A DNA stretch of 64,000 bases from the NCBI GenBank assembly GCA_965219305.1, contig OZ244725.1, positions 1,364,001 through 1,428,000 on the forward strand, in the 5' to 3' direction. This DNA is from DATHTS01 sp965219305. Lineage in GTDB: Bacteria; Acidobacteriota; Blastocatellia; Pyrinomonadales; Pyrinomonadaceae. The notes under the pieces are model-generated. The model saw only the letters and a program-made list of their open reading frames with translations. It had not been told where the DNA came from and searched no databases. Of this stretch, positions 25,753 through 35,661 are shown piece after piece. Numbering within the stretch: the first letter of the stretch is position 1; the number at the start of each line of letters is the position of its first letter. A program made the translations under genes and the position numbers.

Positions 25753-26649
25753 TTAAGTTAAAACCGATTCGAGAACTGCTGAATGTCTCGAAGCAAAATC
25801 AAGTTTTTCTTCCGAGTGATCGAAAATCTCGTCCAGTTCTTTTTCGACACTTCCGTGTCCCGCCGGAATTTCTTTGACGACGGGCGCGAAGTTTTTGAAA
25901 TCGTAAAGGTCTGTGTCAAGCAAATGCGAACCCGTAACATTTGAAAGCGCGGTCATCATCGAACTGCGGATAAACGGGATTTCTTTTTGCAGATCGTTAA
26001 TTAATCTCTTGACGCGGGCGCGTTTCATATTCGGCTGTGAACCGCACAAATTACACGGAATTATCGGAAACTGTTTTTCTTCCGAGAATTTTACGATGTC
26101 TTTTTCGTGACAATATGCGAGCGGGCGAATCACGGTATTTTTCCCGTCGTCGGCGCGCAGAATCGGCGGCATCGCTTTTAATTGTCCGACGAAAAAGAAA
26201 TTCAGCAGAAAAGTATTTATCACATCGTCGGCGTGATGACCGAGCGCGATCTTCGTGCATTTTTCTTCGATCGCCGTCGTATATAAAATCCCGCGTCTGA
26301 GGCGCGAACACAATGAACAAAAAGTTTTTCCTTCGGGGATTTTGTCAGTTACGACCGAATAAGTATCTTCTTCGACGATGCGGTAATTCACGCCTAAATC
26401 TTTCAAATAATTCGGCAAAACTTCTTCGGGAAAATCCGGTTGTTTCTGGTCGAGATTAACAGCGAGCAATTCAAATTTAACGGGCGAACGCTTTTGCAGA
26501 TCGAGCAGAAGGTCGAGCATCGTATAGCTGTCTTTGCCGCCCGACACGCAGACCATTATCTTGTCGCCGTCTTCGATCATCGAAAAATCACGGATCGCTT
26601 CGCCCATTTTTTTGAGGAGTTTCGTTTTTATTTTACTTTCTACAAACAT
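25753..26649 (-). CDS. ttcA: tRNA 2-thiocytidine biosynthesis protein
   Basis: A 298-residue PP-loop ATPase. SGGKDS (residues 37-42) adenylates C32 of the tRNA. The CxxC pair in FCSLCSRLRRG and a later Cys in IPCNLCGSQ bind the [4Fe-4S] cluster that delivers sulfur. ALGHHADD is also typical. It modifies position 32 of certain tRNAs. It is a single gene with a terminator at its 3' end. Confidence 0.93.
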   Translation of the reverse strand: MFVESKIKTKLLKKMGEAIRDFSMIEDGDKIMVCVSGGKDSYTMLDLLLDLQKRSPVKFELLAVNLDQKQPDFPEEVLPNYLKDLGVNYRIVEEDTYSVVTDKIPEGKTFCSLCSRLRRGILYTTAIEEKCTKIALGHHADDVINTFLLNFFFVGQLKAMPPILRADDGKNTVIRPLAYCHEKDIVKFSEEKQFPIIPCNLCGSQPNMKRARVKRLINDLQKEIPFIRSSMMTALSNVTGSHLLDTDLYDFKNFAPVVKEIPAGHGSVEKELDEIFDHSEEKLDFASRHSAVLESVLT

Positions 26650-26874
26650 TTTCTATTCAATAAACACGCAAACTAAGATGCGAAGTTTGAAATAATACTA
26701 TATTTTACGCAAAAATACTAAGCAGTTATCGTCAAGACATTTACTATTTGTTTTCTAAATGGAAATTCAGACGGTTACTCGTTTGACTAAAAATTAGCAG
26801 TAACAGAAAAAGGACAACCGATTTTATCCCTGAATTCGGCAATTAAATTTAAATCTTAAGGAGCGTAAGGAAAA

Positions 26875-26919
26875 ATGATAAGAATGGGAAGAAATTCCAA
26901 ACCGGAACAAGAAAACTAA
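26875..26919 (+). other. Probable N-terminus of the bactofilin gene, cut off by an in-frame TAA
   Basis: An ATG at 26875 with AAGGAG 11 nt upstream opens a 14-codon frame (MIRMGRNSKPEQEN) ending at TAA 26917-26919. The same frame then continues without a stop through 27 sense codons (TDNQQTSYQYTSSNLP...) into the bactofilin ORF at 27001. The good ribosome site belongs to this ATG, not to 27001. The likely ancestral gene starts here, with a sense codon (perhaps Tyr) where the TAA is now. Confidence 0.65.
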
Positions 26920-27000
26920 ACGGACAACCAGCAAACAAGTTATCAATACACGAGCAGTAATCTGCCGAGCGAAACGCGGGCGATTTCGGAAAGCGAATCA

Positions 27001-27528
27001 ATGGCACGCGATATAAAAGAAGGTCGTCTGAGCGGTTTTGTCGGCAGCGGCACGACTTTGACGGGCGAAACGAGTTTTCAGGCGATGCTTCGTGTTGACG
27101 GACATTTAACGGGAAAAGTTTCTTCGGAAAACGGCACGTTAATTATCGGAACGGGCGGACAGGTTGACGCGAATATCGCGGTCGCCGAAGCAATCGTCAG
27201 CGGCAGAGTTAACGGTGATATTATCGCCACGGAAAAACTCCAACTCGGTCGCACGGCGCGCGTCGTCGGAAATATCCAAACGCCGCGTCTGACGATGGAC
27301 GACGGCGCGATTCTCGAAGGAAGCTGTTCGATGCTGAAAGCCAAAGAATCAATGGAAAAACGCAAAATGGAAGAAACTTCCGGCATCAGCAATTCAACCG
27401 TTTCAAATTATGAAGATTCGGAAACTGAAGATGAAGAAGAAACTTCAAACGGTTATTACAGTTCGACTAATTACGCGGAAACAGATGATTCGGACAAAGA
27501 AGAAACCGCGGAAGCAGCGACAACGTAA
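27001..27528 (+). CDS. Bactofilin (polymer-forming cytoskeletal protein)
   Basis: 175 residues from the ATG at 27001. The bactofilin beta-helix core spans about residues 5-115 (GFVGSGTTLTGETSF, LRVDGHLTGKVSS, NGDIIATEKLQLGRTARVVGNIQTPRL), followed by an acidic disordered tail rich in Glu/Ser/Thr. Bactofilins self-assemble into cytoplasmic filaments that position envelope or polar proteins. The start is uncertain: an in-frame TAA at 26917 separates this ORF from an upstream ATG that has the better ribosome site. The beta-helix itself is intact. Confidence 0.88.
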   Translation: MARDIKEGRLSGFVGSGTTLTGETSFQAMLRVDGHLTGKVSSENGTLIIGTGGQVDANIAVAEAIVSGRVNGDIIATEKLQLGRTARVVGNIQTPRLTMDDGAILEGSCSMLKAKESMEKRKMEETSGISNSTVSNYEDSETEDEEETSNGYYSSTNYAETDDSDKEETAEAATT

Positions 27529-27557
27529 ATTTTTGTAATTATTAAACGCTGCAATAT

Positions 27558-27598
27558 AAAAATCGCTTTAACATTCGGGAAATGTTAAAGCGATTTTT
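27558..27598. terminator. Bidirectional intrinsic terminator
   Basis: An 18-bp perfect stem (AAAAATCGCTTTAACATT at 27558-27575 with its complement at 27581-27598) with a 5-nt loop and flanking A/T tracts, between the convergent bactofilin and ferredoxin genes. Confidence 0.92.
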
Positions 27599-27615
27599 AG
27601 TGCCTTTAATTTTCC

Positions 27616-27849
27616 TCAATCACCGTCTTCGCCGATTGCCTCGACCGGACACGCCATTAACGCTTCTTCGCAAAGTTCAACTTCTTCGGGCGTTTCCGGT
27701 TGTTTATAAACGTAAGAATAACCATTTTCGTCGTAGCGCGTAAAATTTTTCGGCGACGTATCGCGGCAAACGTCGCAGTCAATACACTGATTGTCAACGT
27801 AAAATTTTCCGCTCGTATTTTCCGGTAGTTTGTCTTCTATTTCAGCCAT
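27616..27849 (-). CDS. [4Fe-4S] ferredoxin
   Basis: A 77-residue acidic ferredoxin with a single cluster: C22-x2-C25-x2-C28 and C67-Pro. An extra Cys60 lies near the second half. The length and acidic, Pro-rich sequence fit low-potential one-cluster ferredoxins of the Fer4_15 type, often paired with P450s or other oxidoreductases. None is adjacent here, so the partner is unknown. It is cytoplasmic. Confidence 0.88.
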   Translation of the reverse strand: MAEIEDKLPENTSGKFYVDNQCIDCDVCRDTSPKNFTRYDENGYSYVYKQPETPEEVELCEEALMACPVEAIGEDGD

Positions 27850-28042
27850 TTTGATTTGAGATGCGGGATTTCAGATTTGATTGTTTTACCGGCGAATTCA
27901 AAAGCCGACATATTGAATAATAAACGATTAACGATAAATATTCAATAATATGCGCCTAAAGCAACCAATCGAAAAACTCGACGCATCACAGATTTTAAGT
28001 TGCGGTAAACTTATAAATTTCAATAATTAACAAGGAAAATTT

Positions 28043-31000
28043 ATGCGGAGAAAAATTCTATTTTTGCTCATATTAGTATTCGTGTGCGCGTTTTCGGCAA
28101 ATTCCCAGAGTAATATTACTGTTGACGAATCTCAATTTTCGGCGTTTTTCGGCGACGGAATATTTTATGTAAATCTTGCTTTAAAAAATGAAGATATTGC
28201 GGAAACAGTGCGAATTAAATTAGAAATTCTTGACCAGAACGATAAAATTCTCGCTCAAAATTTAATTGTCAAAACTGTCAGCAAAGGAAGCGAGAACGCC
28301 AAGTTTCCCATTAAATTTGCTATTGATAAAAACGATACGAAAGAAATTCTTTGGTATCGTCTGAAATATGAAATTTCAACCAAAAACTCCGCAAATAATG
28401 TTTCCGGCATCATCTCATTTTCAGAAATTTTAAAGGATTTTTTTAACTTACGAGTTTTAGCAACGGAAGCTATTTTCGCCGGAACAAATTACAAAATCCA
28501 CGTTATCGCCGTAAATCCGATAACCGCTCAACCCGTTGAAAACGTAAACATTTTGGGCGAAATTCGTCTTGATTTAAATACTGATGAAGATGAAGACGAT
28601 TTGAAAATCTTCGCCAAAGGCAAAACAAATGATGACGGTTTTGCTGCACTAGATTTTCAGGTTCCGATTGGTGCAAAACTCGATGACGACGGCGAAATAA
28701 AAATTTCCGGCGAGAAAAACGGTATTCGCCGCAACGCCGACGATGACATTGACATTTCCGTAAAATCATTTGTTTATCTAAATACCGACAAACCGATCTA
28801 TCAGCCGAATCAAAAACTTTACGTTCGCGGACTTTATCTTAATCCGCTGAAAAAACCGCTCGCCGACCGTGAACTCGAAGTTACGATTTTTGACTACGAT
28901 GAAGAAGAAGTCATCTTTACAATAACGCTGAAAACTTCCCTTTTCGGCATTGGCAGTTTCGAGTGGCAAATTCCCGAAAATATAAAACTCGGAAACTATA
29001 TAATCGAAGTTAAAAATGAAGACGGTGATAAAGTCGGTTCAGCGGGATTTAAGATTACGCGCTACGATTTGCCGAATTTTACCGTTTCCGCAAAACCTGA
29101 AAAATCCTTTTATTTGCCGGGCGAAAATTCGGCACTTATCAAAGTTTCGGCTGATTATCTGTTCGGTAAACCCGTCGCCGCCGGGAAAGTTCGCGTTGTC
29201 GAATTGGACGAAGACGATGAAATTGTTGAAATAATCGGCGAAGGCGCAACGGATAAAGACGGAAATTTCTCTGTTGCGTTTGATCTGAGCGAAACGCACG
29301 AAGAATTAAAAGATAAAGAAAAGTATTTTGAAGATTTAAAATTCGACGCTTATTTTACCGACGCGACGACCAATAAAACCGAACAAAAAAGCTTTGATCT
29401 GCGCGTTTCAAAAGAAGCGATTCACGTTTATTTTATGCGTTACGCGGAAGACGCGAATCCGAAACTTCCGTATCAATTCTACGTTTCGACATTTTACCCC
29501 GACGGAACGCCCACCGTCTGTGATGTTGTCATTAAAGGAAATTATAAAAACGCCGCCGATTCAAACATAAAATTAGCCGAAGCAAAAACGAATTCTTACG
29601 GCGCGGTAAAAATCGAAATTGCTATTCCAACGCCTTCTTCTGAAAAAGATGACGAATTTAACTTGGAAATTTCCGCGACCGACAAAAACGGGAACACGGG
29701 AAATTTTCGCGGCGAGATCGAAGTCAGCGAAAACGATAAACAGATTCGCGTGTTTACCGGCAAAACCATTTATCGCCAAAACGAAGACATTAGCGGCGAG
29801 ATTTTTTCGACGGATGCCGAAGACGCGCTCGTAATTGACGTGATTAAAAATTCGGGCGTAATTTTATCGAAGATAATAAAAACTTCCGGCAACAAAACTA
29901 AATTTCAGATTCCTTTTCAACCGGAATTTAAAGGAGAAGTCGCCATTTTTGCTTATTCGCTCAACGACGCGGGATACGATGCGCCGCGCTTTACGAAAAA
30001 TTTGATCTTTCCGTCGCCGGAAAAACTCGATTTTAATATCAAATCTCTGAAAAGCATCTATCGCCCGAATGAAAACGCAAAAATTTCTTTTAACGTCCGC
30101 AATGACAGAGGCGAAGCGACGCAAGCCGCGTTCGGCATCGTCGTTTTGGACAAAGCCATTGAAGAACGAGCCGCGACTGAAAATACATTTGACAACTTCG
30201 CCAAAATCCGCAAACTTCTCGGAACGGACGATCATTTCGGAAATTTAACGTTGCGCGATTTGAAAAATCTCAACACGAATAAACCGTTTAACGACGAATT
30301 GCAATTGGCGGCGGAATTTTTGCTTGCGTCTCGAAATTTCGATCTGAAAAGATTTGAAACCGATTTTTACAAAGGAAATTTTCCGGCGATTTTTGAAGAT
30401 TATTTCCGCCGCGAATTAAAGCCGATTGAAAATATTTTGAGAAAACATTCCGATGAAACGGGCGAAATTCCCATTGATGAAAATTCCCTGCGAAAAATTT
30501 TAAGAGAAAACGACATTGAAGCTGATTCTCTGCGTGATGCCTGGGGGACAAATTACAGTTTTGATTTTGAGACCAACAAGACCAATGTCGGGTTGAAAAT
30601 AATAACAGCGGGCGCGGACAAAAAATTTGAAACCTCAGATGATTTTACGGCGGCGAAAATCGGATTTCAAAAATATAAAAAACTTCAATATGATCTGAAT
30701 TTGATCTTGAATCAATACAGGCAGGAAATCGGAAAATTTCCCGCGACAAAAGAGGAATTAATAAAGATTTGGAAAGACGCGGGATTTGATTTCGAGAATT
30801 TGCGCGATGATTGGAATCATCCTTTTTATATTAATGTTTATAAATCCGAACAAGGCGCAGTAAAAACATTTTTTGAAAATATCGGGAATCTTGACGGCAA
30901 ATTTCAGAAAATTCAACGGCAAAAAACCGTTACTCAGGAAACCATTGTTTATACAGTTCGAAGTATGGGCGAAGACGGCGTTCAAAATTATACCGGCGAT

Positions 31001-33445
31001 TTTGATATTGCATTATTTTCAGGTGTTTTGGATGAGAAAAGTTTAGACGGGAAATCGCCCGCCGCCGTAATTTCCAAAAGCGCAACGAATAACGCAAGCG
31101 GTGCAATCAGCGGAACGGTGGTTGATTCAAATGACGCACGAGTGCCGGGAGCGAAAGTAACTGCGAAAAATCAAGCGAACGAAGACAGTTTTTCGGTAAT
31201 TACAAGCGATTCGGGCGAATTTGTTCTGACGGGTTTGCCGTTCGGCACATACAATATAATTGTGAATTTCGTCGGTTTTGAAACAACGATAATACAAAAG
31301 GTCGTAATTCGCCCGTTAAATATGGTGACTTTAAAAATTCCATTGCAAGTGGGCAGCGTTACGTCAACGGTTGATGTCGTCGCAGAACCGCTCGTTATAG
31401 ATTCAACAAGCTCGAGCATCAGAACAACAACCGAAACGGAATCAACATCCATTGCCAATTTTTTGGGTAAAATAACCAGCGGCGAAACGTCAACGCCGCG
31501 CGTGCGCGAGTATTTCCCCGAAACATTAGTCTGGCAGCCGGAAGTCATTACCGGCAAAGACGGACGCGCCGAAGTTAATTTCAAACTTGCCGACAGTTTG
31601 ACGACTTGGAAACTTTACGCCGTCGGTTCGACGAAGGAAGGACAAATCGAAATGGTCGAACGCGAATTTCAGACGTTTCAGCCGTTTTTCGCCGAACTCG
31701 ATCCGCCGAAGATTTTGACCGAAGGCGACGAAATTTCCCTGCCCGTTCCGGTTCGGAATTACACGGCGAAACGGCAGAATGTTTCCGTCGAGATGGCGAA
31801 AAACGATTGGTCGAATTTATCCGGCGGCGCACGGCAAAAAATCGAAATCCCCGCCAATTCGACGGCAAATGCAGTTTTCAATTTCCGCGCCGCCGCGCCG
31901 GTTAAAGACGGAAAACAGAAAGTTACGGCGTTGGCGAAAGACGAAGCGGACGCGATTGAAAAAACAGTAACGGTCAAACCGAACGGCAAGGAAAATGTCG
32001 TGGCGCAGAGCAGTTTTTTCGAGCGCGAAACCGCTTTCGACGTAAACTTTCCCGCCGTCGCTTTTTTGCGTCATCGAAAAACGGAAATAAAAATTTACCC
32101 GAATATGTTCGCGCACATCGCCGAATCGGTCGAAGGTTTGCTGGAACGTCCGCACGGCTGCGGCGAACAGACGACTTCTTCGACTTATCCGAATTTGATG
32201 ATTTTGAAATTTGAAAAGCAATTTCCCGGCGCAATTGATGAAGGATTAAAAGTGCGCGCGAAAAATTATCTCGCCGACGGTTATAAAAGACTTTTGAATT
32301 ATCAGACCGATTCCGGTTTCGGTTATTGGAACGGAGATTCGCCGGACATCGCGCTGACGACTTATGTTCTGCGTTTTCTGCACGATGCCGAGGAATTTAT
32401 AGAAGTTGATGAAAATGTCGTCCGAAAAGCGGAAAAGTGGCTGTTAAAGCGGCAAAATGAAGACGGAAGTTTTGAAAATTCCGCTTCGACGACGGCGTAT
32501 GTCGCGCGTTCGCTTTCGCTGACGGCGGGCGACGATTCGGAAAAGAAAAATGCTCTGCAAAAAAGCGTAATTTTTTTGAAAAATAGTTTAATTACGAACG
32601 ACGACGCTTTCGTTTTAGCGAATCTGGCTTTGACCGCTGTCGAAATCGGCGACATAAAAACGGCAAATATAGCGGCGGCGAAACTATCCGACATCGGAAA
32701 TTTGTCTTGGACAACTAAAAACACGCCGTTTCACGGTTGGGGCAAAGCCGCCGAAGTTGAAGCGACCGCGCTGGTTTTGCAGACGTTTATAAAATTAAAC
32801 GAAGGTCGAAAATTTGATTCGCAGATCGGAAACGGTTTTCTTTATCTTTTGAAAAACAAAGACGAACACGGCGTTTGGTTTTCGACGCAGACGACGGTAA
32901 ATGTTTTAGATGCGATGATTTTGTATCAAAATCTGCAAAAGCCGAATTCTACGGCAAACGAAAAAGCGGAGATTTTTATTAACGGCGCGAAGTTCAAGGA
33001 ATTTGAAATTTCCGCGAATAATTTGAGAAATCCTTTTGTTTTCGACGCTTCGGCATTTTTGAATCAAACAAACAAAATCGAAATAAAAGGTTTTCAAACT
33101 CCGGCGATGGCGCAAATCGTTTCGACTTATTATACCGATTGGCGGCAAAACGAAACTCCCGAAAACAATTTCTTTAATTTGTCGGTGGATTTTAATAAAA
33201 CGGCGGCAAAAATCGGGGAAGAAATAACGTGCCGCGTCAGTCTGCAAAGAAAAGAAGCGAGAAACGGAATGATTCTGGCGGAAATCGGAATTCCGCCGGG
33301 AGCAGACGTTGACCGCGCATCTTTGGAAAAAGCAATTGCGCTTAATCAAATCAGCCGCTATGATGTTTTGCCCGATAAAATAATTGTTTATTTATGGGCA
33401 GATCAAAATACTAAAAATTTCGATTTCAAATTCAAACCGCGCTAG
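28043..33445 (+). CDS. Alpha-2-macroglobulin family protein with inserted pseudopilin-like and carboxypeptidase-regulatory segments
   Basis: 1800 residues with a signal peptide (about 1-22). Macroglobulin beta domains are seen from about residue 25 (e.g. TDKPIYQPNQKLYVRG near 250). The thioester GCGEQ is intact (Cys1373-Gln1376) within a helical thioester domain (about 1340-1640) followed by C-terminal beta domains. Such proteins trap attacking proteases covalently in the periplasm. Oddities: two GspG-pseudopilin-like segments (LRDAWG near 830 and LRDDWN near 920, each followed by a S/AGxDG-like motif), and a TonB-receptor-style CarboxypepD_reg domain (about 1020-1130). The ORF ends at a TAG where the family usually continues. 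pbpC, the common partner, is absent. Confidence 0.88.
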   Translation: MRRKILFLLILVFVCAFSANSQSNITVDESQFSAFFGDGIFYVNLALKNEDIAETVRIKLEILDQNDKILAQNLIVKTVSKGSENAKFPIKFAIDKNDTKEILWYRLKYEISTKNSANNVSGIISFSEILKDFFNLRVLATEAIFAGTNYKIHVIAVNPITAQPVENVNILGEIRLDLNTDEDEDDLKIFAKGKTNDDGFAALDFQVPIGAKLDDDGEIKISGEKNGIRRNADDDIDISVKSFVYLNTDKPIYQPNQKLYVRGLYLNPLKKPLADRELEVTIFDYDEEEVIFTITLKTSLFGIGSFEWQIPENIKLGNYIIEVKNEDGDKVGSAGFKITRYDLPNFTVSAKPEKSFYLPGENSALIKVSADYLFGKPVAAGKVRVVELDEDDEIVEIIGEGATDKDGNFSVAFDLSETHEELKDKEKYFEDLKFDAYFTDATTNKTEQKSFDLRVSKEAIHVYFMRYAEDANPKLPYQFYVSTFYPDGTPTVCDVVIKGNYKNAADSNIKLAEAKTNSYGAVKIEIAIPTPSSEKDDEFNLEISATDKNGNTGNFRGEIEVSENDKQIRVFTGKTIYRQNEDISGEIFSTDAEDALVIDVIKNSGVILSKIIKTSGNKTKFQIPFQPEFKGEVAIFAYSLNDAGYDAPRFTKNLIFPSPEKLDFNIKSLKSIYRPNENAKISFNVRNDRGEATQAAFGIVVLDKAIEERAATENTFDNFAKIRKLLGTDDHFGNLTLRDLKNLNTNKPFNDELQLAAEFLLASRNFDLKRFETDFYKGNFPAIFEDYFRRELKPIENILRKHSDETGEIPIDENSLRKILRENDIEADSLRDAWGTNYSFDFETNKTNVGLKIITAGADKKFETSDDFTAAKIGFQKYKKLQYDLNLILNQYRQEIGKFPATKEELIKIWKDAGFDFENLRDDWNHPFYINVYKSEQGAVKTFFENIGNLDGKFQKIQRQKTVTQETIVYTVRSMGEDGVQNYTGDFDIALFSGVLDEKSLDGKSPAAVISKSATNNASGAISGTVVDSNDARVPGAKVTAKNQANEDSFSVITSDSGEFVLTGLPFGTYNIIVNFVGFETTIIQKVVIRPLNMVTLKIPLQVGSVTSTVDVVAEPLVIDSTSSSIRTTTETESTSIANFLGKITSGETSTPRVREYFPETLVWQPEVITGKDGRAEVNFKLADSLTTWKLYAVGSTKEGQIEMVEREFQTFQPFFAELDPPKILTEGDEISLPVPVRNYTAKRQNVSVEMAKNDWSNLSGGARQKIEIPANSTANAVFNFRAAAPVKDGKQKVTALAKDEADAIEKTVTVKPNGKENVVAQSSFFERETAFDVNFPAVAFLRHRKTEIKIYPNMFAHIAESVEGLLERPHGCGEQTTSSTYPNLMILKFEKQFPGAIDEGLKVRAKNYLADGYKRLLNYQTDSGFGYWNGDSPDIALTTYVLRFLHDAEEFIEVDENVVRKAEKWLLKRQNEDGSFENSASTTAYVARSLSLTAGDDSEKKNALQKSVIFLKNSLITNDDAFVLANLALTAVEIGDIKTANIAAAKLSDIGNLSWTTKNTPFHGWGKAAEVEATALVLQTFIKLNEGRKFDSQIGNGFLYLLKNKDEHGVWFSTQTTVNVLDAMILYQNLQKPNSTANEKAEIFINGAKFKEFEISANNLRNPFVFDASAFLNQTNKIEIKGFQTPAMAQIVSTYYTDWRQNETPENNFFNLSVDFNKTAAKIGEEITCRVSLQRKEARNGMILAEIGIPPGADVDRASLEKAIALNQISRYDVLPDKIIVYLWADQNTKNFDFKFKPR

Positions 33446-33547
33446 GGAATAAACGCGCAAAATTCCGCGTCAACTATTTATGATTATTATAATCCAGACG
33501 CAAAAGCGACGATTGCGCCGTTGAAATTTGTTGTTGAAGGCGAATAA
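33446..33547 (+). other. In-frame continuation of the alpha-2-macroglobulin C-terminus after TAG
   Basis: After TAG at 33443-33445 the frame continues for 33 sense codons to TAA at 33545-33547. It includes STIYDYYNPDAKATIAPLKFVV, which reads as the normal last strands of bacterial macroglobulins (the YDYYNP motif). The TAG sits between Arg and Gly, where a Tyr codon (TAT/TAC) would fit. The tail is therefore probably coding sequence cut off by one base change. Confidence 0.75.
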
Positions 33548-33562
33548 AACTAATTTTTATTT

Positions 33563-35614
33563 TCAGTTGTCTTTCACGGGCGGAGCAGCGAGCGGAATAT
33601 CGCCGTCATCGGTGATTGTAATCAGAGGTTGGCGGGATTTAATCTTTGGTTTGGAACTGCTGCCGAGGCGCAGAACTGGCGGAATTAACGTAGAGGGAGT
33701 TTTAATTGTGGCGAGTGTTTGAGAGCGTTTTAGAATCGTGCCGCCGCGCCCTGCAACCCATAAATCACTGCCGCCGAGAAATACTATCGTCTGCAAAGAA
33801 TTTGTCGTTACGTTCGGTTGAATTTCCCAATTTTTTCCGCCGTCATTTGTTACCCAAACCGAGCCGAGTTCGCCGACGACGATTGCCGAATCTTTTCCGC
33901 GCGATCTGACACCGTAAAGATTTACTTCCAGCGGTGATTCGACATCTTGCCAGATTTCGCCGCCGTCCATCGTTCTTAAAATCGTGCCGTTTGCGCCGAT
34001 TGCAAACCCGTTATTTTCATCGTAAAAATCAACCGCGTAAAGATTTTGATCAAGGTTGGTCTTTATTTTCGTCCACGTCAAACCGCCGTCAATCGTCTTT
34101 AAAATCGTTCCGCGGTCGCCGACCACGATTCCTGTTTTTTCGTCAAGAAATTTTATATCTTCGAGCCAGTTCCGCGTGCCGGATTCGACGATTTCCCAAT
34201 ACGAACCGCCGTCATCACAACGCATAATTACGCCGTTCGAGCCGACGGCAAAAGCTGTTTTTTCGTTGACAAAACTTACGCCGAAAAGATCTTCCGTAAT
34301 ATTTGTAACGCTTTTGTCCCAACTTGCTCCGCCGTTGATCGTCCGCACGATTGTTCCTTTATCACCGACCGCCACGCCGTTTTGCGGCTCTTTAAAACTC
34401 AGCGAATTCAAATTTACGTCAACGCCGGAATAAACGGGAAGCCAATTTCGCCCGGAATTATTGGTGATCCACGATTTGCCGTTTGAGCCGACGGAAATGC
34501 CGATTTGCCCGTCAAAGAATATCATATCATTGACATCTTCGCGTCCGCCTTCGGAAAGCCTCTGCCAACTATAACCGCCGTCGTCGGTGCGAACGATCAA
34601 ACCTTTTTCGCCGACCGCCCAACCCGTATAATTGTCGGCGAAATATACGGCGACGAGTTTCGGATTCGTGCGAACATTAAACGGCAGCCAGGTTGTGCCG
34701 CCGTCGCCGGTCAGCCAAATCGTGCCGTTTGCGTCGGTCATCGAACCGGATTTTTCACCGGAAAAATCAACGGCGAGAAAATCCGCGCGGCTGTAAACAT
34801 TTATTTCTTTCCAGGTTTCGCCGCCGTCAACGCTTTTCGCCACACAGCCGCCATAACCGACGGCGACAATATTTTCCGCTGAAACAAACGACGCGCCGGA
34901 AATTATCGAAGTTCCGCACGGCTTGGTCTGCTGCCAATTTTCACCGCCATCTTTTGTCGTCAGAATTGTTCCGTTTCCGCCGACGATGACGGCTTTTTGC
35001 TCATCAAACGCCGAAACTTTCAGCAGATGATATATTGTTCCCGACTTCTGCTCTTTCCACGTCAAACCGCCGTCAACCGTCTTTATAATTCGACCGTAAG
35101 TTCCGACCGTCCAACCGATTTTGTAACTTTCGCCCGTAAAAATCGTGCTGTAAAAATGATCTTTAACCGTCGAATTAACGGTTTTCCAGTCCTTTCCACC
35201 GTTGTCGGTTATAAAAATCATCCCGCGCGCGCCGACGATGACGGCGTGTTTTTTATCTTTGACGAATACGCCGGAAAGTGTCGTATCAACCGGAACAAAC
35301 TGCGGCTTCCAATTAAAACCGCCGTCGGTCGTTGCCAAAACCGCACCGTCCGCACCGACGGCAAATCCGGTTTCTTTATCTTTATCAAAATGAATCGCAT
35401 AAAGCGGATTTCCCTGCGGCAGCGGATTTTGCCAAACCCAACCGAGAGAATTGCGCTTTTGAGGAAAAACCGTTAATGAAAAACACAGAAAAATAAAAGC
35501 ACCGGCAAGCACAAATCTCGCCGCTAACTTATAAAAGCGTCGAATGTTGCATTTTGCGGGCAGATTAAATTTTGAGAATACTTCGCTCAATTTATAATGT
35601 TTGGGGTGTTCCAA
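33563..35614 (-). CDS. YCF48/BNR-type beta-propeller protein
   Basis: 683 residues with one hydrophobic signal-anchor (about 34-52). It then carries 13 repeats of about 40-45 residues with the pattern AVGxxGxIxxTxDGGxxW. This is the YCF48/photosystem-assembly or sialidase-type Asp-box propeller, enough for about two seven-bladed rings. In non-phototrophs such proteins are exported and of unknown ligand. The start is a TTG with no clear ribosome site and no ATG nearby, so the N-terminus is uncertain. It is convergent with the macroglobulin gene. Confidence 0.8.
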   Translation of the reverse strand: MEHPKHYKLSEVFSKFNLPAKCNIRRFYKLAARFVLAGAFIFLCFSLTVFPQKRNSLGWVWQNPLPQGNPLYAIHFDKDKETGFAVGADGAVLATTDGGFNWKPQFVPVDTTLSGVFVKDKKHAVIVGARGMIFITDNGGKDWKTVNSTVKDHFYSTIFTGESYKIGWTVGTYGRIIKTVDGGLTWKEQKSGTIYHLLKVSAFDEQKAVIVGGNGTILTTKDGGENWQQTKPCGTSIISGASFVSAENIVAVGYGGCVAKSVDGGETWKEINVYSRADFLAVDFSGEKSGSMTDANGTIWLTGDGGTTWLPFNVRTNPKLVAVYFADNYTGWAVGEKGLIVRTDDGGYSWQRLSEGGREDVNDMIFFDGQIGISVGSNGKSWITNNSGRNWLPVYSGVDVNLNSLSFKEPQNGVAVGDKGTIVRTINGGASWDKSVTNITEDLFGVSFVNEKTAFAVGSNGVIMRCDDGGSYWEIVESGTRNWLEDIKFLDEKTGIVVGDRGTILKTIDGGLTWTKIKTNLDQNLYAVDFYDENNGFAIGANGTILRTMDGGEIWQDVESPLEVNLYGVRSRGKDSAIVVGELGSVWVTNDGGKNWEIQPNVTTNSLQTIVFLGGSDLWVAGRGGTILKRSQTLATIKTPSTLIPPVLRLGSSSKPKIKSRQPLITITDDGDIPLAAPPVKDN

Positions 35615-35661
35615 AAGATTATATTAGAAGACGCTGAAAAATGAGAATAAGTTGGAGAGAA

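Noticed and set aside
12833..33445. Selenocysteine insertion at the in-frame stops
   Set aside because: The codons are TAA and TAG, while tRNA-Sec reads TGA.
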